Positions 1 to 9,023 of a DNA stretch of 64,000 nucleotides are shown here, one piece after another. Source of the stretch: Vibrio japonicus. Its GTDB lineage: Bacteria; Pseudomonadota; Gammaproteobacteria; Enterobacterales; Vibrionaceae. The notes beneath the pieces are model-generated. The model saw nothing but the letters and a program-made list of their open reading frames with translations. It was not told the origin of the DNA and did not search any database. The DNA lies in contig NZ_CP102097.1 in assembly GCF_024582835.1 (NCBI RefSeq), positions 1,178,001 to 1,242,000 of the forward strand. Reading direction: 5' to 3'. Each line of letters begins with the position of its first letter. The first letter of the stretch is position 1. The position numbers were made by a program, and so were the translations under genes.

Positions 1-2
1 TC

Positions 3-323
3 CTTGTCTTCAAAGCAATAGGGAAACTTACTCATGACGATTATCAAACAATAACACCGGTATTAGATTCTGCTCTAGCTGGAGTAAAGGGTAAGCATGT
101 CAAAGTACTGGTCGATATTTCAGAGTTTTCAGGTTGGGAACTTCGCGCAGCTTGGGATGATTTCCAATTGGGTCTAAAAATCGGTTTTAACGTCGATAAA
201 GTCGCTATTTACGGTGATAAGAACTGGCAAGAATTAGCGTCAAAAGTCGGCAGCTGGTTTATATCAGGGGAAATGCAGTCGTTTCATGATTACGACTCCG
301 CAATCAAGTGGCTACAGGGTTAA
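3..323 (+). CDS. SpoIIAA-like (STAS-fold) protein, 5' end outside window
   Basis: The reading frame is open from the left window edge and ends in TAA at 321-323, giving the last ~106 residues. The text reads as a SpoIIAA-like/DUF3478 domain: a VLVDISEFSGWE strand-turn, then WDDFQLGLKIG, VAIYGDKNW and a C-terminal IKWLQG. This family (PF11964 type) has a STAS/SEC14-like alpha-beta fold, is cytoplasmic and usually a single domain of about 120 residues, so only the first residues are missing. The exact role is not known. It sits 50 bp upstream of, and on the same strand as, the alpha/beta hydrolase that follows, so the two may be co-transcribed. Confidence 0.8.
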   Translation, partial: LVFKAIGKLTHDDYQTITPVLDSALAGVKGKHVKVLVDISEFSGWELRAAWDDFQLGLKIGFNVDKVAIYGDKNWQELASKVGSWFISGEMQSFHDYDSAIKWLQG

Positions 324-373
324 CATCACAAGGCGTAATAGGGGCGTTTGGCTTTCATGGAAGAGGCTTGGCA

Positions 374-1105
374 ATGACAAACGAAGTGATTTTGTTAAGA
401 GGATTATTCCGTGGTTGCTACCATTGGGGTGATTTCCCGACGCTTTTACAAAGCGAGATTCCAGAAAAAACCATTACTTGTATAGATGTTCCAGGTAATG
501 GGGAGCTTTCATCGCAAGTCTCTCCGAATACAATTGATGGAATGGTTGAAAGTATTAGATCTCAGCGAAACCAAAACAGCAAAGTAGACCTATTGGCGAT
601 TTCGATGGGAGGAATGATTGGACTGAAATGGGCAGAACTGTATCCAGGTGAAGTCGAGTCGTTGATTTGCATTAATACGAGTGTAAAGGGTTTCAGTCCA
701 TTCTATGAGCGCTTACTGCCTCAGAATTACTTAAAGATAGCGCTGGCTTTGGCTTCAGGTTCTTATCGAAGAGAAAAGATAATATACAGCATGGTCTCGA
801 ACCAAAAATTGAATATTGGCCTTGTCAAAAAATGGGCAAGGTATGACGATTTACATCCAATGAAAGTTGGCAATTTTTGGCGACAGCTCTCAGCAGCGAA
901 CAAGTTTCAGGTATCTCGCCCGAGTTGCCGTTTATATTTTATAGCATCTGAAAAAGATAAATTGGTTAGCCATAAAGCCACACTGGCAATGGCTGAGGCG
1001 TGGGGAGCACCTGTGATCATCAATGAAGTAGGTGGTCATGATATCGCGATAGACAACCCTAATTGGCTTTCGCAGAGAGTTGTGAACATTTTAAACGTGA
1101 CCTAA
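374..1105 (+). CDS. alpha/beta hydrolase
   Basis: A 243-residue alpha/beta hydrolase of unknown substrate. Nucleophile Ser77 lies in the elbow AISMGG, acid Asp195 in SEKDKLV and His222 in GGHD, a complete triad in the usual order. The elbow starts with Ala where most family members have Gly. The frame is open further upstream (ATG at 308, overlapping the previous stop), but I prefer ATG 374 because it has an AGAGG ribosome site 8 bases upstream and starts directly at the first beta-strand. No signal peptide, so cytoplasmic. It resembles the BioH/MenH-like group only in general fold. It is convergent with the next gene, 16 bp away. Confidence 0.85.
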   Translation: MTNEVILLRGLFRGCYHWGDFPTLLQSEIPEKTITCIDVPGNGELSSQVSPNTIDGMVESIRSQRNQNSKVDLLAISMGGMIGLKWAELYPGEVESLICINTSVKGFSPFYERLLPQNYLKIALALASGSYRREKIIYSMVSNQKLNIGLVKKWARYDDLHPMKVGNFWRQLSAANKFQVSRPSCRLYFIASEKDKLVSHKATLAMAEAWGAPVIINEVGGHDIAIDNPNWLSQRVVNILNVT

Positions 1106-1121
1106 TAACATCACGAAGGAA

Positions 1122-1397
1122 CTACACAATATTATTGCGTACAAGCCCTCTTTTGACGTTGGTACAGAGTTTTCCAAACCGACGAATATCATCAAAATTT
1201 GGGGCGACTCCTCGTGAGATTGTGTGTTCCCAATAGGAAAGTTCTGAGTCTACAAGTTCCATCAATTTTTTCGGGCAGCCAATGCAGTTACCTTCCGTAC
1301 CGCACACAAAAGTATCGCTTTCGTAGAGAGGAAGCTCCCGCTTAGCCTGTTCAATGATGAGCTTCATAGCTGAGATTCTGTTGGGTTTTATACTCAT
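1122..1397 (-). CDS. conserved small Cys-containing protein, function unknown
   Basis: A 91-residue basic cytoplasmic protein that I cannot assign to a named family. It has a cysteine cluster CGTEGNCIGC near residues 32-41 and another Cys near residue 78, which could bind a metal. The start ATG has a GAGGGA ribosome site 8 bases upstream. Codon use looks like the neighbours and the frame is undisturbed, so it is probably a real gene. Convergent with the hydrolase. Confidence 0.65.
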   Translation of the reverse strand: MSIKPNRISAMKLIIEQAKRELPLYESDTFVCGTEGNCIGCPKKLMELVDSELSYWEHTISRGVAPNFDDIRRFGKLCTNVKRGLVRNNIV

Positions 1398-1491
1398 AGA
1401 TTGGGTCCCTCTTTTAGATACATGCAGTCATTATGTGGCGCAACGTCACTTTGCTTTAAGCCGTTATTGCTCATTCATCGTTATCCAGCGT

Positions 1492-2148
1492 TCATTTGAC
1501 ATAGTTTAATAGCGACTGAACACCAATAATTGGGCTGGAAAGCACTGGGATGATTGGATGGTTAAATGTGGCAGCAGGAGTCATGGATGCCTGCGCGAGG
1601 AGAATGACGCCGTTCGAGGGCATGTTTTCCAGTGTTGTTTTAATCGTTTTGGATATGGCTTGAATATAGGCCGCATGATCCCCGTTGTTGAGGTGTTGCC
1701 AGGCATCGGGCACGATCGTTACTTCAATATTTTGACAGATGGATAGTGGGTTCTCCATGGCACTTTGGTTCACCAGTTTATAGGTCGGTGATACGGTGCT
1801 TTCTGCCGTCGCCAAAATCTGTATATTCTGAAATCTGATGGCTTTTTCTGCCATGGGTCTATCAATACGCACGACTTTTGCCGATATCTCTGGCGTTGAT
1901 TCTGCGTACTCACCAATACTTGAGCAAGTGCAGACGATGAGATCAAAGCCTTGTTTGGCGATGTTTTGGATATACGAATGGACGAGATTCTCTACTTCGT
2001 GCGATGAAGCGTTTCCCATTGCTTGTTCAAGTAAGGATTCATCAACGAAGTGAGAGGTTTGAATGTTGGAGTCAGACAAAAACTCGTCAATGTAAGGTTG
2101 GAAAAGGGTGATATTGGCGCGAACCGTGTATAGAAAAGCGATTTTCAT
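1492..2148 (-). CDS. aspartate/glutamate racemase-family protein
   Basis: A 218-residue protein of the Asp/Glu/hydantoin racemase superfamily. The N-terminal strand MKIAFLYTVR and the motif IVCTCSSIGEY (Cys73/Cys75) match the first catalytic-cysteine loop. The second catalytic Cys expected in the C-terminal half is absent: the matching strand reads LLAQASM with Ala/Ser (about residues 183-189). With one catalytic Cys it may act as a decarboxylase or isomerase (arylmalonate decarboxylase and maleate isomerase are relatives), or it may be a non-racemising paralogue. Substrate unknown. It has a GAGGG ribosome site. A palindromic GntR-type operator candidate lies about 170 bp upstream of the start. 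Confidence 0.75.
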   Translation of the reverse strand: MKIAFLYTVRANITLFQPYIDEFLSDSNIQTSHFVDESLLEQAMGNASSHEVENLVHSYIQNIAKQGFDLIVCTCSSIGEYAESTPEISAKVVRIDRPMAEKAIRFQNIQILATAESTVSPTYKLVNQSAMENPLSICQNIEVTIVPDAWQHLNNGDHAAYIQAISKTIKTTLENMPSNGVILLAQASMTPAATFNHPIIPVLSSPIIGVQSLLNYVK

Positions 2149-2316
2149 AAGCCCTCTTTTGTTGCAAAAAACTGCCTATATAAGGAAGCGTTGAGGAGAG
2201 TGGGGTTAACTATGACTTCGTGCCTACTTAGCTTTTCTATCCAAGCCGTTTTAAGTTACTTGGGCTATTGAAGTCAGGCTCGACATCAGTAGCGATCATT
2301 ATAAGTTTAAATGAAT

Positions 2317-2330
2317 ATTGGTCAACCAAT
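2317..2330. promoter_or_regulatory. candidate GntR/FadR-type operator
   Basis: A perfect inverted repeat ATTGGT-CA-ACCAAT. Operators of FadR-subfamily GntR regulators such as UxuR and PdhR have the form TTGGT..ACCAA. It lies in the promoter region of the racemase-like gene (start at 2148). The rest of 2149-2447 shows no gene. Confidence 0.35.
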
Positions 2331-2447
2331 TATGCGTGGGTGTTTGACGTCGCTAGGTTGAAGTATTGAGGTTCACTACACCCATGGAAAAGGAATATTA
2401 GGCTATTTAACTTTTTCAAATAGGTCCCTTTTATCTGCCTGTCTATT

Positions 2448-2476
2448 CCATACCCGCTCAACGTGAACGGGTATGG
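2448..2476 (-). terminator. hairpin downstream of lipoprotein gene
   Basis: A 9-bp perfect stem CCATACCCG/CGGGTATGG with an 11-base loop that can pair further (TCA/TGA). It starts 30 bp after the stop of the minus-strand lipoprotein gene. No U-tract follows on either strand, so termination is uncertain. Confidence 0.4.
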
Positions 2477-2506
2477 GAGTAATATCCCGAACAAAAGTTA
2501 AATTAA

Positions 2507-3067
2507 TCAACACGCGTTGTCTGAACAAGTAAAGTTATCTTCAGAAACATGGATATCACCACTAAGTTTATTTGTACCATTAAAGTCATAATCTAATGCT
2601 GCGGCTGAAGAGCCAAAATTGCCATCATCGTTAATATTGTGAGCATCAAAGTCCACGGTAATTATAGGGTAGTTGCTAATGTTTATTTTAAGGGAATGGT
2701 CTAAGTCCCCTTCACTAGAATACGAGATGCGCAAGTTGCCTGGTGCATATTCAAAGTATTTACCAGAGTCGTCCGAGGTAAGCATGATCACATTACTACT
2801 CGTTGTAAGCTGCAAGTCTGCTTCATTGTCAAAAAAATCAGTGAGAGCAGAAGGGTCATAGCTTTGATTACACACGCTCGTACTTACTGTGATATTACAT
2901 TTGGATAAAATGTCAGCGACTAATAGACTGGTTGCTTCTAAAATATGCTCGGCGGCATTTTGAGCTTCAGAAGTAGATAGTTTTGTGGAAAGCGCATCTT
3001 CCACATCATCAGAACCACAGCCAACTAACAGTCCGGCAACGGCGCCCGCGAGAATTAAACTTTTCAT
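2507..3067 (-). CDS. predicted lipoprotein, function unknown
   Basis: A 186-residue precursor starting MKSLILAGAVAGLLVGCGSDD: a short basic n-region, hydrophobic core and lipobox LVGC, so a type II signal peptide. Asp at +4 or +5 is neutral as a sorting signal here, and outer membrane location is likely. The mature part is acidic, has Cys pairs (CNITVSTSVC and a C-terminal CSDNAC) and beta-rich text, but no domain I recognise. An in-frame GTG at 3088 is also possible, but ATG 3067 has an AAGGAAA site 7 bases upstream and gives a clean signal peptide. Confidence 0.75.
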   Translation of the reverse strand: MKSLILAGAVAGLLVGCGSDDVEDALSTKLSTSEAQNAAEHILEATSLLVADILSKCNITVSTSVCNQSYDPSALTDFFDNEADLQLTTSSNVIMLTSDDSGKYFEYAPGNLRISYSSEGDLDHSLKINISNYPIITVDFDAHNINDDGNFGSSAAALDYDFNGTNKLSGDIHVSEDNFTCSDNAC

Positions 3068-3306
3068 ATTGATTGTTTCCTTTATCACTTGTGATTTTTA
3101 ATAAGGTACTGATTTCAAATGTTTTGTTTGCTAAGCCTAGTAGTTTCCGAAACATAGACAGAAGAACCATGCCATCTAACATATAGAATCGTGCCTACAC
3201 CAGGTCAATTTTTAAAAGGGACGACTGTTAATAATGTTCACATTCTTATCAATAATGAGATTGCTAACCGAGTTATTACGAGTACATGTCTATGCGTCAA
3301 GATTGA

Positions 3307-3477
3307 TCAGAGATCTTTCATGAAGCACTAGGTCTGAATTTACTTCTGAGATACGGTTGGACAATAGGGTTGAACTTTCATTGTAGTGGTGAATGGCGTC
3401 TGCATTTTGTCGATAAACTCGAGCAATACGTAGCCACAATCACGCCTGAAATGATGAATAACACTAGAAATGATTAA
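3307..3477 (+). pseudogene. possible gene remnant (56 codons, no start)
   Basis: After a TGA at 3304-3306 the frame stays open for 56 codons to TAA 3477, with protein-like composition (HFVDKLEQYVATITPEMM near the end) but no start codon until four codons from the methionine pair close to the end. I do not recognise the family. It lies inside the otherwise empty 3068-3582 gap, which also contains the promoter of the next gene. It could be a chance frame. Confidence 0.25.
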
Positions 3478-3582
3478 TTCACAATTTAGTTTTATTCTAT
3501 ATAGTGCAATGGGTTACGTTTTGAGTGCATTGTCTAAACCTTTACGCCACACTTTAAGATTTGCTCCAAATGAGGAACTCCA

Positions 3583-4179
3583 ATGTTCGAGCCTTTGATA
3601 GATAATAATGATGAACTTAAGCTGGGTATTTCAGCACCTGAACCTGACTTCCAAGCGTTAGATTATTTCGTGCCTTTGGTTGAACTTTCTGACGCCCTCA
3701 TTGTGGAACGCTCTTTTGATATTCTGTTTGTCTCTGGTGCTTCTGAAAAGCAAACTCAAAGTATTGCAGAGTCATGTGAAAAAGTGGGTACGGTGGTTGT
3801 ATTTATTGAAAACCCATCGAATGATAGACAGGCTATTGGGGATGTCATCAATAACCTCTCGGGTAAGCTTCTATCTAAAGAAATGCCAAATAACCTTGAT
3901 GTCGCTGACGTTCGAAACATCGATCGAGATTCCGATGTTCTGTTTGCATTTAATCGTAAACAAACGGCGTTGGATTTTTTAGAGAGTGCTGGGTTTGGTG
4001 AAGTCGTGTCTGGTATCTATCTTTCCCATAATGGTGCGGATCTTTCTGAATATGAATCAACGAGCAAACAGCTTTTGAGTCATATTTCAGATGGCGGATA
4101 TTTGTGCTCAAGCTTTTATAGCAGTGGCCGTTCGGAAGTGACGATTTTGCTGGGCATTCGAACGGGGCTCAGCCTCTAG
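3583..4179 (+). CDS. hypothetical protein, alpha/beta
   Basis: A 198-residue acidic soluble protein with alternating strands and helices: ILFVSGASEKQT near 49-60, TVVVFIENPS near 71-80, DVLFAFNRKQTALDFLESAGFGEVV near 119-143 (shown in parts), ending EVTILLGIRTGL. No catalytic motif is evident and I do not recognise a family. A GAGGA ribosome site lies 8 bases before ATG 3583. It ends 2 bp before the stop of the convergent DUF3750 gene. Confidence 0.65.
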   Translation: MFEPLIDNNDELKLGISAPEPDFQALDYFVPLVELSDALIVERSFDILFVSGASEKQTQSIAESCEKVGTVVVFIENPSNDRQAIGDVINNLSGKLLSKEMPNNLDVADVRNIDRDSDVLFAFNRKQTALDFLESAGFGEVVSGIYLSHNGADLSEYESTSKQLLSHISDGGYLCSSFYSSGRSEVTILLGIRTGLSL

Positions 4180-4181
4180 TG

Positions 4182-4736
4182 TTAGTCCGCATACCCACTA
4201 CCAATAGCGCGAAACGGCAGACTTAGTTCTAGCTCAGGTATTTGCTTACCCACCCATGCGGGGAAAGTGTTGCTGTTTGGGCCGGGAAACAGGGTGTACT
4301 CGTTCGCCCATGGGTAGCTTTCCACGACGCTCTGGATTTTTGGTATTAACAGAGAGGCTCTTTCTCCCCGTATAGAGAGCACTTTCTCAGGGCGCGCACC
4401 ATACCAATAGCGATCTGGTGTGACTGTTTTGTATTCGTACAATGCCGGTTGGCCACGGTTAACACGCCAGCCGAGCACTTCATACACTGTGTATTCGTCT
4501 GCATTGTGAGGTTTTATCGCAACCCAGGTGTGTACTGCAAACCAGCCTCGCCAGCCAAAGGCGTCCGCAGCATAAAATTCGATGACGGCTTGTTTAAAGT
4601 CTAATGGATTCGGAGCAATGCCAGCAGGTTCTCGGCTAGCGGTTCGCCAATCACTTTGTGTGCAACCGCTAAGGAGTGCACTGGCAGCAAGCAATCCATA
4701 TTTCATCAAGCGGGTAACATTGAGCACTTTCTTCAT
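4182..4736 (-). CDS. DUF3750 family lipoprotein
   Basis: A 184-residue precursor. The n-region MKKVLNVTRLMKYG is followed by a hydrophobic stretch and lipobox LLSGC (Cys25), so it is predicted to be lipidated. The mature part has the DUF3750 pattern: FGWRGWFAVHTWVA, then YEVLGWRVNRG, WYGARPE and the late GPNSNTFPAWVG block. The last of these resembles a papain-like or NlpC-like Asn/His region, but activity is unproven. The function of the family is unknown. Convergent with the preceding gene. Confidence 0.8.
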   Translation of the reverse strand: MKKVLNVTRLMKYGLLAASALLSGCTQSDWRTASREPAGIAPNPLDFKQAVIEFYAADAFGWRGWFAVHTWVAIKPHNADEYTVYEVLGWRVNRGQPALYEYKTVTPDRYWYGARPEKVLSIRGERASLLIPKIQSVVESYPWANEYTLFPGPNSNTFPAWVGKQIPELELSLPFRAIGSGYAD

Positions 4737-5094
4737 CGCGAAACTCCAAATGACGTGGTTCTATATCCTAATAGTGAATTTAGACAAATTGTGTCTAACG
4801 CTCTCTTAGTTTGACTCAGATTACGCATACTTGTTCAAGTTTGGAAATGCCATGACGAACAATCCACGCTAATCAACGTAGTACACATGTGAAGGTTTTT
4901 TTAGATTGGATGACAACCCTCCGAACGAATGTACCGCTTACTTTCATTTTAGAACTCTTCTCAAGCCTGAGAAAGTGCCTCAGAAAGCGCCTAATTAAAC
5001 GGCATATTATAAATATTTATAAAGATAACTAAGTGAATCTTCTGAAGTTACGGAAAAGCAGTATTATTATGTTATTAAAACATGACTAAATGTG
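4737..5094. other. divergent intergenic region before pqiA
   Basis: 358 bp between the DUF3750 gene and pqiA, transcribed away from each other. It must hold both promoters. It is AT-rich from about 5000 on. I see no coding frame and no convincing named operator. Confidence 0.5.
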
Positions 5095-6426
5095 ATGATG
5101 ACCAGTCAGCCTACTCAAAATCAACTCATTGCGTGCGAAGAGTGTGGTCTCATAGTTCATATCCCTGAACTTGAGCCCGGACATAAAGCTCAATGCCCGC
5201 GATGCGCACATTCGTTAACGAAAGTGAACGCGAAACCCTATCAGAGCGTGATAGCCATCGCGATTACATCTCTGATTATGTTGGTACTCAGTGTGTCATT
5301 CCCGTTTATGTCGTTTAGTGTACAAGGGCTGTCTCAGGAAATTACCTTGCTTCATGCGGCAAAAATGCTGGCTGAATTTCAAAATGTCCTGTTGGCCGCA
5401 TTGCTGCTTGCAACGGTACTGATACTCCCTGCGATCTATATCAGCTTTATCCTCTATTTACAGATCAAGGCCGCCCAGTCAATCTCCAAACCACTGCCAG
5501 AAAATGAGCGTCAATTGGCTAAGTTGCTATGCCGCATATTATTCAAAGTTGAACCTTGGCTGATGGTGGATGTGTTCCTGATTGGAATATTGGTTAGCTT
5601 AGTCAAAATCGCGTCGCTGGCGGATGTCGGTATGGGCCACTCGTTTTGGGCGTTTTGTATCTACACAGTCCTCGTCGTTAAGTGTATTTCCATGGTTGAT
5701 CGCAGTTGGTTATGGGGGCATTTTATTCCCCTTGTCGAGGTCAAAGGTATCAAAGAAGGGGATACCCACCATGACCACAATCACATTAGCTGCCACACTT
5801 GCCACCAGCTCAATCCTATCGAGGATGTAAAGCGTCAGTACTGCATTCGCTGCGGCAGCACTATTCATCAATATAACCCTGACGAGAACCTACAAAAAGC
5901 GTGGGCGTGGTTGCTCGCTGCCGTCGTTTTTTACATTCCAGCCAACTTATACCCAATGATGTATACCGTAAGCCTAGGTCACGCCGAAGGCTCCACCATT
6001 ATGGAAGGCGTGGTGTTGCTATGGAATTTAGGATCTTACCCCATTGCCGCCGTCATCTTTTTTGCCAGTATATTTATTCCTATCGCAAAAATGCTCGCAT
6101 TGTCGTGGTTGTATTACCATGCCGCCAAGCAGCGAGAATTACCGCATGAAGAAAGTGCGTCACGTTTGAAAATTTACCGTTTGACAGAATTCATTGGCCG
6201 ATGGTCGATGATCGATATTTTTGTTGTCGCAATTTTGGTTGCTCTGGTGCAACTACAAAACTTGATGGCGATTTATCCCGGCCCTGCCGCGTTGTTTTTT
6301 GCTGCGGTGGTCATTTTTACTATGCTCTCCGCCATGATATTTGACTCGCGTATTTTGTGGCAGCCACCAAAAAACGAAGTGCGAGAGCCAATGATTAACC
6401 CAACTGAGAAAGCCAAATATGAGTGA
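5095..6426 (+). CDS. pqiA: PqiA, membrane subunit of Pqi lipid-transport system
   Basis: A 443-residue polytopic inner-membrane protein with two similar halves. Each half starts with a zinc-ribbon-like CxxC pair (CEECG...CPRC near residues 14-37 and CHTCH...CIRCG in the middle), followed by about four membrane segments, for example SVIAIAITSLIMLVLSVSF and VDIFLIG-type helices. This is the PqiA/LetA architecture (E. coli PqiA 417 residues). PqiA works with the MCE protein PqiB and lipoprotein PqiC in moving lipids between inner and outer membrane. The frame begins GTG-ATG-ATG; I take the first ATG. No strong ribosome site is visible. It overlaps pqiB by 8 bp. Confidence 0.93.
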   Translation: MMTSQPTQNQLIACEECGLIVHIPELEPGHKAQCPRCAHSLTKVNAKPYQSVIAIAITSLIMLVLSVSFPFMSFSVQGLSQEITLLHAAKMLAEFQNVLLAALLLATVLILPAIYISFILYLQIKAAQSISKPLPENERQLAKLLCRILFKVEPWLMVDVFLIGILVSLVKIASLADVGMGHSFWAFCIYTVLVVKCISMVDRSWLWGHFIPLVEVKGIKEGDTHHDHNHISCHTCHQLNPIEDVKRQYCIRCGSTIHQYNPDENLQKAWAWLLAAVVFYIPANLYPMMYTVSLGHAEGSTIMEGVVLLWNLGSYPIAAVIFFASIFIPIAKMLALSWLYYHAAKQRELPHEESASRLKIYRLTEFIGRWSMIDIFVVAILVALVQLQNLMAIYPGPAALFFAAVVIFTMLSAMIFDSRILWQPPKNEVREPMINPTEKAKYE

Positions 6427-8068
6427 AAATAACAAGGCAACGGCTCAAATTAAGTCGCAAAAGCAGATATCCCCAATTTGGGTTGTTCCGCTACTTGCGC
6501 TTGCGATGGGGGCATGGATGTTGTTCGAGTATTTTGAGAACACCGGCCCAGAAATCAGGTTGAAGTTGCCAACCGCAGAAGGCATTGAGGTGGGAAAGAC
6601 CGAGATTAAGTCGCTCAACGTGAAAGTGGGCGTGATCACCGACGTGAAGCTGAGCGAAAATTATGATTACATCACCGCGACGGCGAGAATGAACAAAGAT
6701 GCTGCGCGCATGCTCCGTGAAGATACGCTGTTTTGGGTCGTTAAGCCGAGAATAGGTAAAGAAGGCATCTCAGGGTTAGAAACACTGCTCTCTGGTTCTT
6801 ACATCCAATTGCAACCTGGCTCATCTGGCAAAGCCAAAAAGAATTTTACGGTGTTGGATATTCCTCCTGTCGCCTCTCCCGATGAAAAAGGGTTGCGAGT
6901 CGTACTCAGACACAATGAAGCTGGAAAACTGGGAGTAGGCGATCCTGTGCTTTACCGAGGCTTCACTGTGGGTCGAGTTGAAAAGACAAGTCTTGATGTC
7001 GATTCACAACAAGCGCTTTACCAGCTGTTTATTTTTGAACCGTATGACAGCCTTGTTCGCACAAAAACGCACTTTTGGTTAAGTTCGGGCGTCGAATTGC
7101 GGCTGAATTCAGAAGGCTTTGAAGTAAAGGTCAGCTCAATGGAGGCGATGCTCTCTGGTGGGGTAACGTTTGATAATATTTTGGGCAGAAATTCTGGAAA
7201 GGTTCTGGATAAGCAAATGAGGAAGTTCCGCTTATTTGATGACGTGAAACAGGCGCGTGAAGGCATGTACAGCGACTATATCGAATTCGCAATGCTGTTT
7301 GATGAATCCGTCCGCGGTTTAAAGCCTGATGCACCCGTAGAGTACAAGGGTTTACGTATCGGTACTGTTTTACAAGTGCCAATGCGCCTTCCTTCGCCTG
7401 AAGATGAAGGGTTCTCGGTGAAGCAGGTGCCCGTACTCGTTCGTATCGAATTGGGTCGTCTCTACGAGAACTTCCAATCTGAGTCGATGGACGTCTTTAA
7501 AGATAAGGTGATGAATGATTTCTCCACAGGGTTACGCGCCTCTTTAAAAACAGGCAGTCTACTGACAGGGGCGTTGTTTATTGATTTGGATTTCGCCCCA
7601 AGCGACGAACCGTATGTCCCTAGTCAATATGAAGGGTACGACGTGTTTCCTACCGTTCAGGGGGGCTTTGCCCATGTTCAGAAACAAGTGAATGACCTAT
7701 TGACGAAGCTCAATGGCTTGCCATTGGAAGATACGCTTACTTCGCTTAACTCGACGTTGAAGCAATCTGAGAGTGCTCTCACATCTGCGGAACAGGTGGC
7801 AACCAGTATCGATAGCTTATTGAAAAATAGTGATACGAAAGCGATTCCGGCGGACATTCGTAAAAGTCTGATGCAAATCCAAAAAACGTTGGATGGCTAT
7901 GGCCCAGACTCAACCATGTACCATGAAATGCAGAGCACGCTTAACGAGATGGAACAAATGATGTCTGAATTTAAGCCAGTACTGCGTCAGTTGAACGAGA
8001 AACCAAACTCTCTCGTGTTTGGTGAAGATCAGACAAGTGATCCGATTCCAGTAAAAGGAAAACAATAA
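6419..8068 (+). CDS. pqiB: PqiB, MCE-domain lipid transport protein
   Basis: A 549-residue protein (E. coli PqiB 546). One N-terminal membrane anchor (ISPIWVVPLLALAMGAWMLF, residues ~18-37) is followed by three MCE domains, starting near EIRLKLPTAEGIEVGKTEI, LRVVLRHNEAGKLGVGDPV and YIEFAMLFDESVRGLKPDAP. A C-terminal helical part (~430-530) is rich in Leu/Gln/Ser; in E. coli PqiB the corresponding helices form a needle that spans the periplasm. The start overlaps the end of pqiA and the stop overlaps the start of pqiC, indicating translational coupling. Confidence 0.95.
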   Translation: MSENNKATAQIKSQKQISPIWVVPLLALAMGAWMLFEYFENTGPEIRLKLPTAEGIEVGKTEIKSLNVKVGVITDVKLSENYDYITATARMNKDAARMLREDTLFWVVKPRIGKEGISGLETLLSGSYIQLQPGSSGKAKKNFTVLDIPPVASPDEKGLRVVLRHNEAGKLGVGDPVLYRGFTVGRVEKTSLDVDSQQALYQLFIFEPYDSLVRTKTHFWLSSGVELRLNSEGFEVKVSSMEAMLSGGVTFDNILGRNSGKVLDKQMRKFRLFDDVKQAREGMYSDYIEFAMLFDESVRGLKPDAPVEYKGLRIGTVLQVPMRLPSPEDEGFSVKQVPVLVRIELGRLYENFQSESMDVFKDKVMNDFSTGLRASLKTGSLLTGALFIDLDFAPSDEPYVPSQYEGYDVFPTVQGGFAHVQKQVNDLLTKLNGLPLEDTLTSLNSTLKQSESALTSAEQVATSIDSLLKNSDTKAIPADIRKSLMQIQKTLDGYGPDSTMYHEMQSTLNEMEQMMSEFKPVLRQLNEKPNSLVFGEDQTSDPIPVKGKQ

Positions 8069-8646
8069 TGAAAAAATGGGGACTATTGATTCTCGCAGCA
8101 CTGGCTGGTTGCAGCACTACAGAATCAAGCACACAACTGTATATGCTACCTAAAGGCGACGCTGTTCAAACCAACGTTGTTCAAACTGCAGGCGCTCAGC
8201 CTAACCAATCGCTATTGGTGGTTAGAAACATCGACGTCGCTGACTATCTGAATGGCTCAGGCCTAGTGTACAGAACATCAGAAACTCAGGTTATTCAAGC
8301 GAAGAACAACCAATGGGCAGAAAATCTATCTAATCAACTTAGCCAGCGTATCGTTAATGATTTACGCCATAAGCAAACCACGTACTGGCCTGTAAAAATG
8401 ACGGCAGCGATGGACCAAACCCAACAAATGAAACTGCAGCTTAGTGTGCAGCGTTTTAATGGGGCGTATACGGGAAACGCAGAAATCGCAGGTATATGGA
8501 ACTTGATTGATGGGCAGGGAAAAATCGTCAGCAGTGCGCCATTTAATCTCAACGTTCCTCTGAAAGAAGAGGGGTATTCAGCGCTAGTCGAAGCATTGGA
8601 TCAAGGTGTTGATCAATTAACAACGACGATTGCGCAGAACCTATAA
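8068..8646 (+). CDS. pqiC: PqiC (YmbA), outer-membrane lipoprotein of Pqi system
   Basis: A 192-residue precursor, MKKWGLLILAALAGCSTTESS, with lipobox LAGC (Cys15) and Ser/Thr after it, fitting outer membrane sorting. The mature part has the ABC-type transport auxiliary lipoprotein (DUF330) pattern: YMLPKGD, LLVVRNIDVADYLNGSGLVY, WAENLSNQLSQRI. PqiC is the outer membrane partner of PqiAB. Start and pqiB stop share TAATG. It is the last gene of the operon and is followed by a strong terminator. Confidence 0.93.
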   Translation: MKKWGLLILAALAGCSTTESSTQLYMLPKGDAVQTNVVQTAGAQPNQSLLVVRNIDVADYLNGSGLVYRTSETQVIQAKNNQWAENLSNQLSQRIVNDLRHKQTTYWPVKMTAAMDQTQQMKLQLSVQRFNGAYTGNAEIAGIWNLIDGQGKIVSSAPFNLNVPLKEEGYSALVEALDQGVDQLTTTIAQNL

Positions 8647-8745
8647 ATAACGAGCTGGACGTTTTGTAATCAGAACATGGCTTTCAGAGTTATTTGAACG
8701 GCACCCAACTTCAAATATTCTTGGGCTTAAGATCAAATTTATCCG

Positions 8746-8782
8746 AACTGTATGGAATGTAATTTTCATACAGTTTTTTTTC
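8746..8782 (+). terminator. rho-independent terminator of pqiABC
   Basis: Stem AACTGTATG/CATACAGTT (9 bp, perfect) with a 12-base loop and a run of nine T (8774-8782), 99 bp after the pqiC stop. The rest of 8783-9023 is the leader of the pullulanase gene and has no gene. Confidence 0.9.
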
Positions 8783-9023
8783 GTCTCAATCTACAAACTG
8801 TCATTTTACTCACTATTTATTACAGCAAGAGAAAGATAACTACGCGCCTCACACTTCAATCTGTGATTTCCATTCTAACTCTGTTTTCTCCTCCTAACTC
8901 TCTACGCCCTTTATCAAGCACCAATAGGGTGAGGCAATGAGATGTCCGACAAAGATAAGGTTAACTTGTGGTGATGTTTGCTTATCGCGTCCACACAGGG
9001 TGAAGACTTGAGGAAGTTCTTCA

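Noticed and set aside
8883..8900. Possible MalT box (GGAGGA core on the minus strand) upstream of the pullulanase gene
   Set aside because: Only one weak copy with poor flanks. MalT sites normally occur in arrays with good matches over ten bases.
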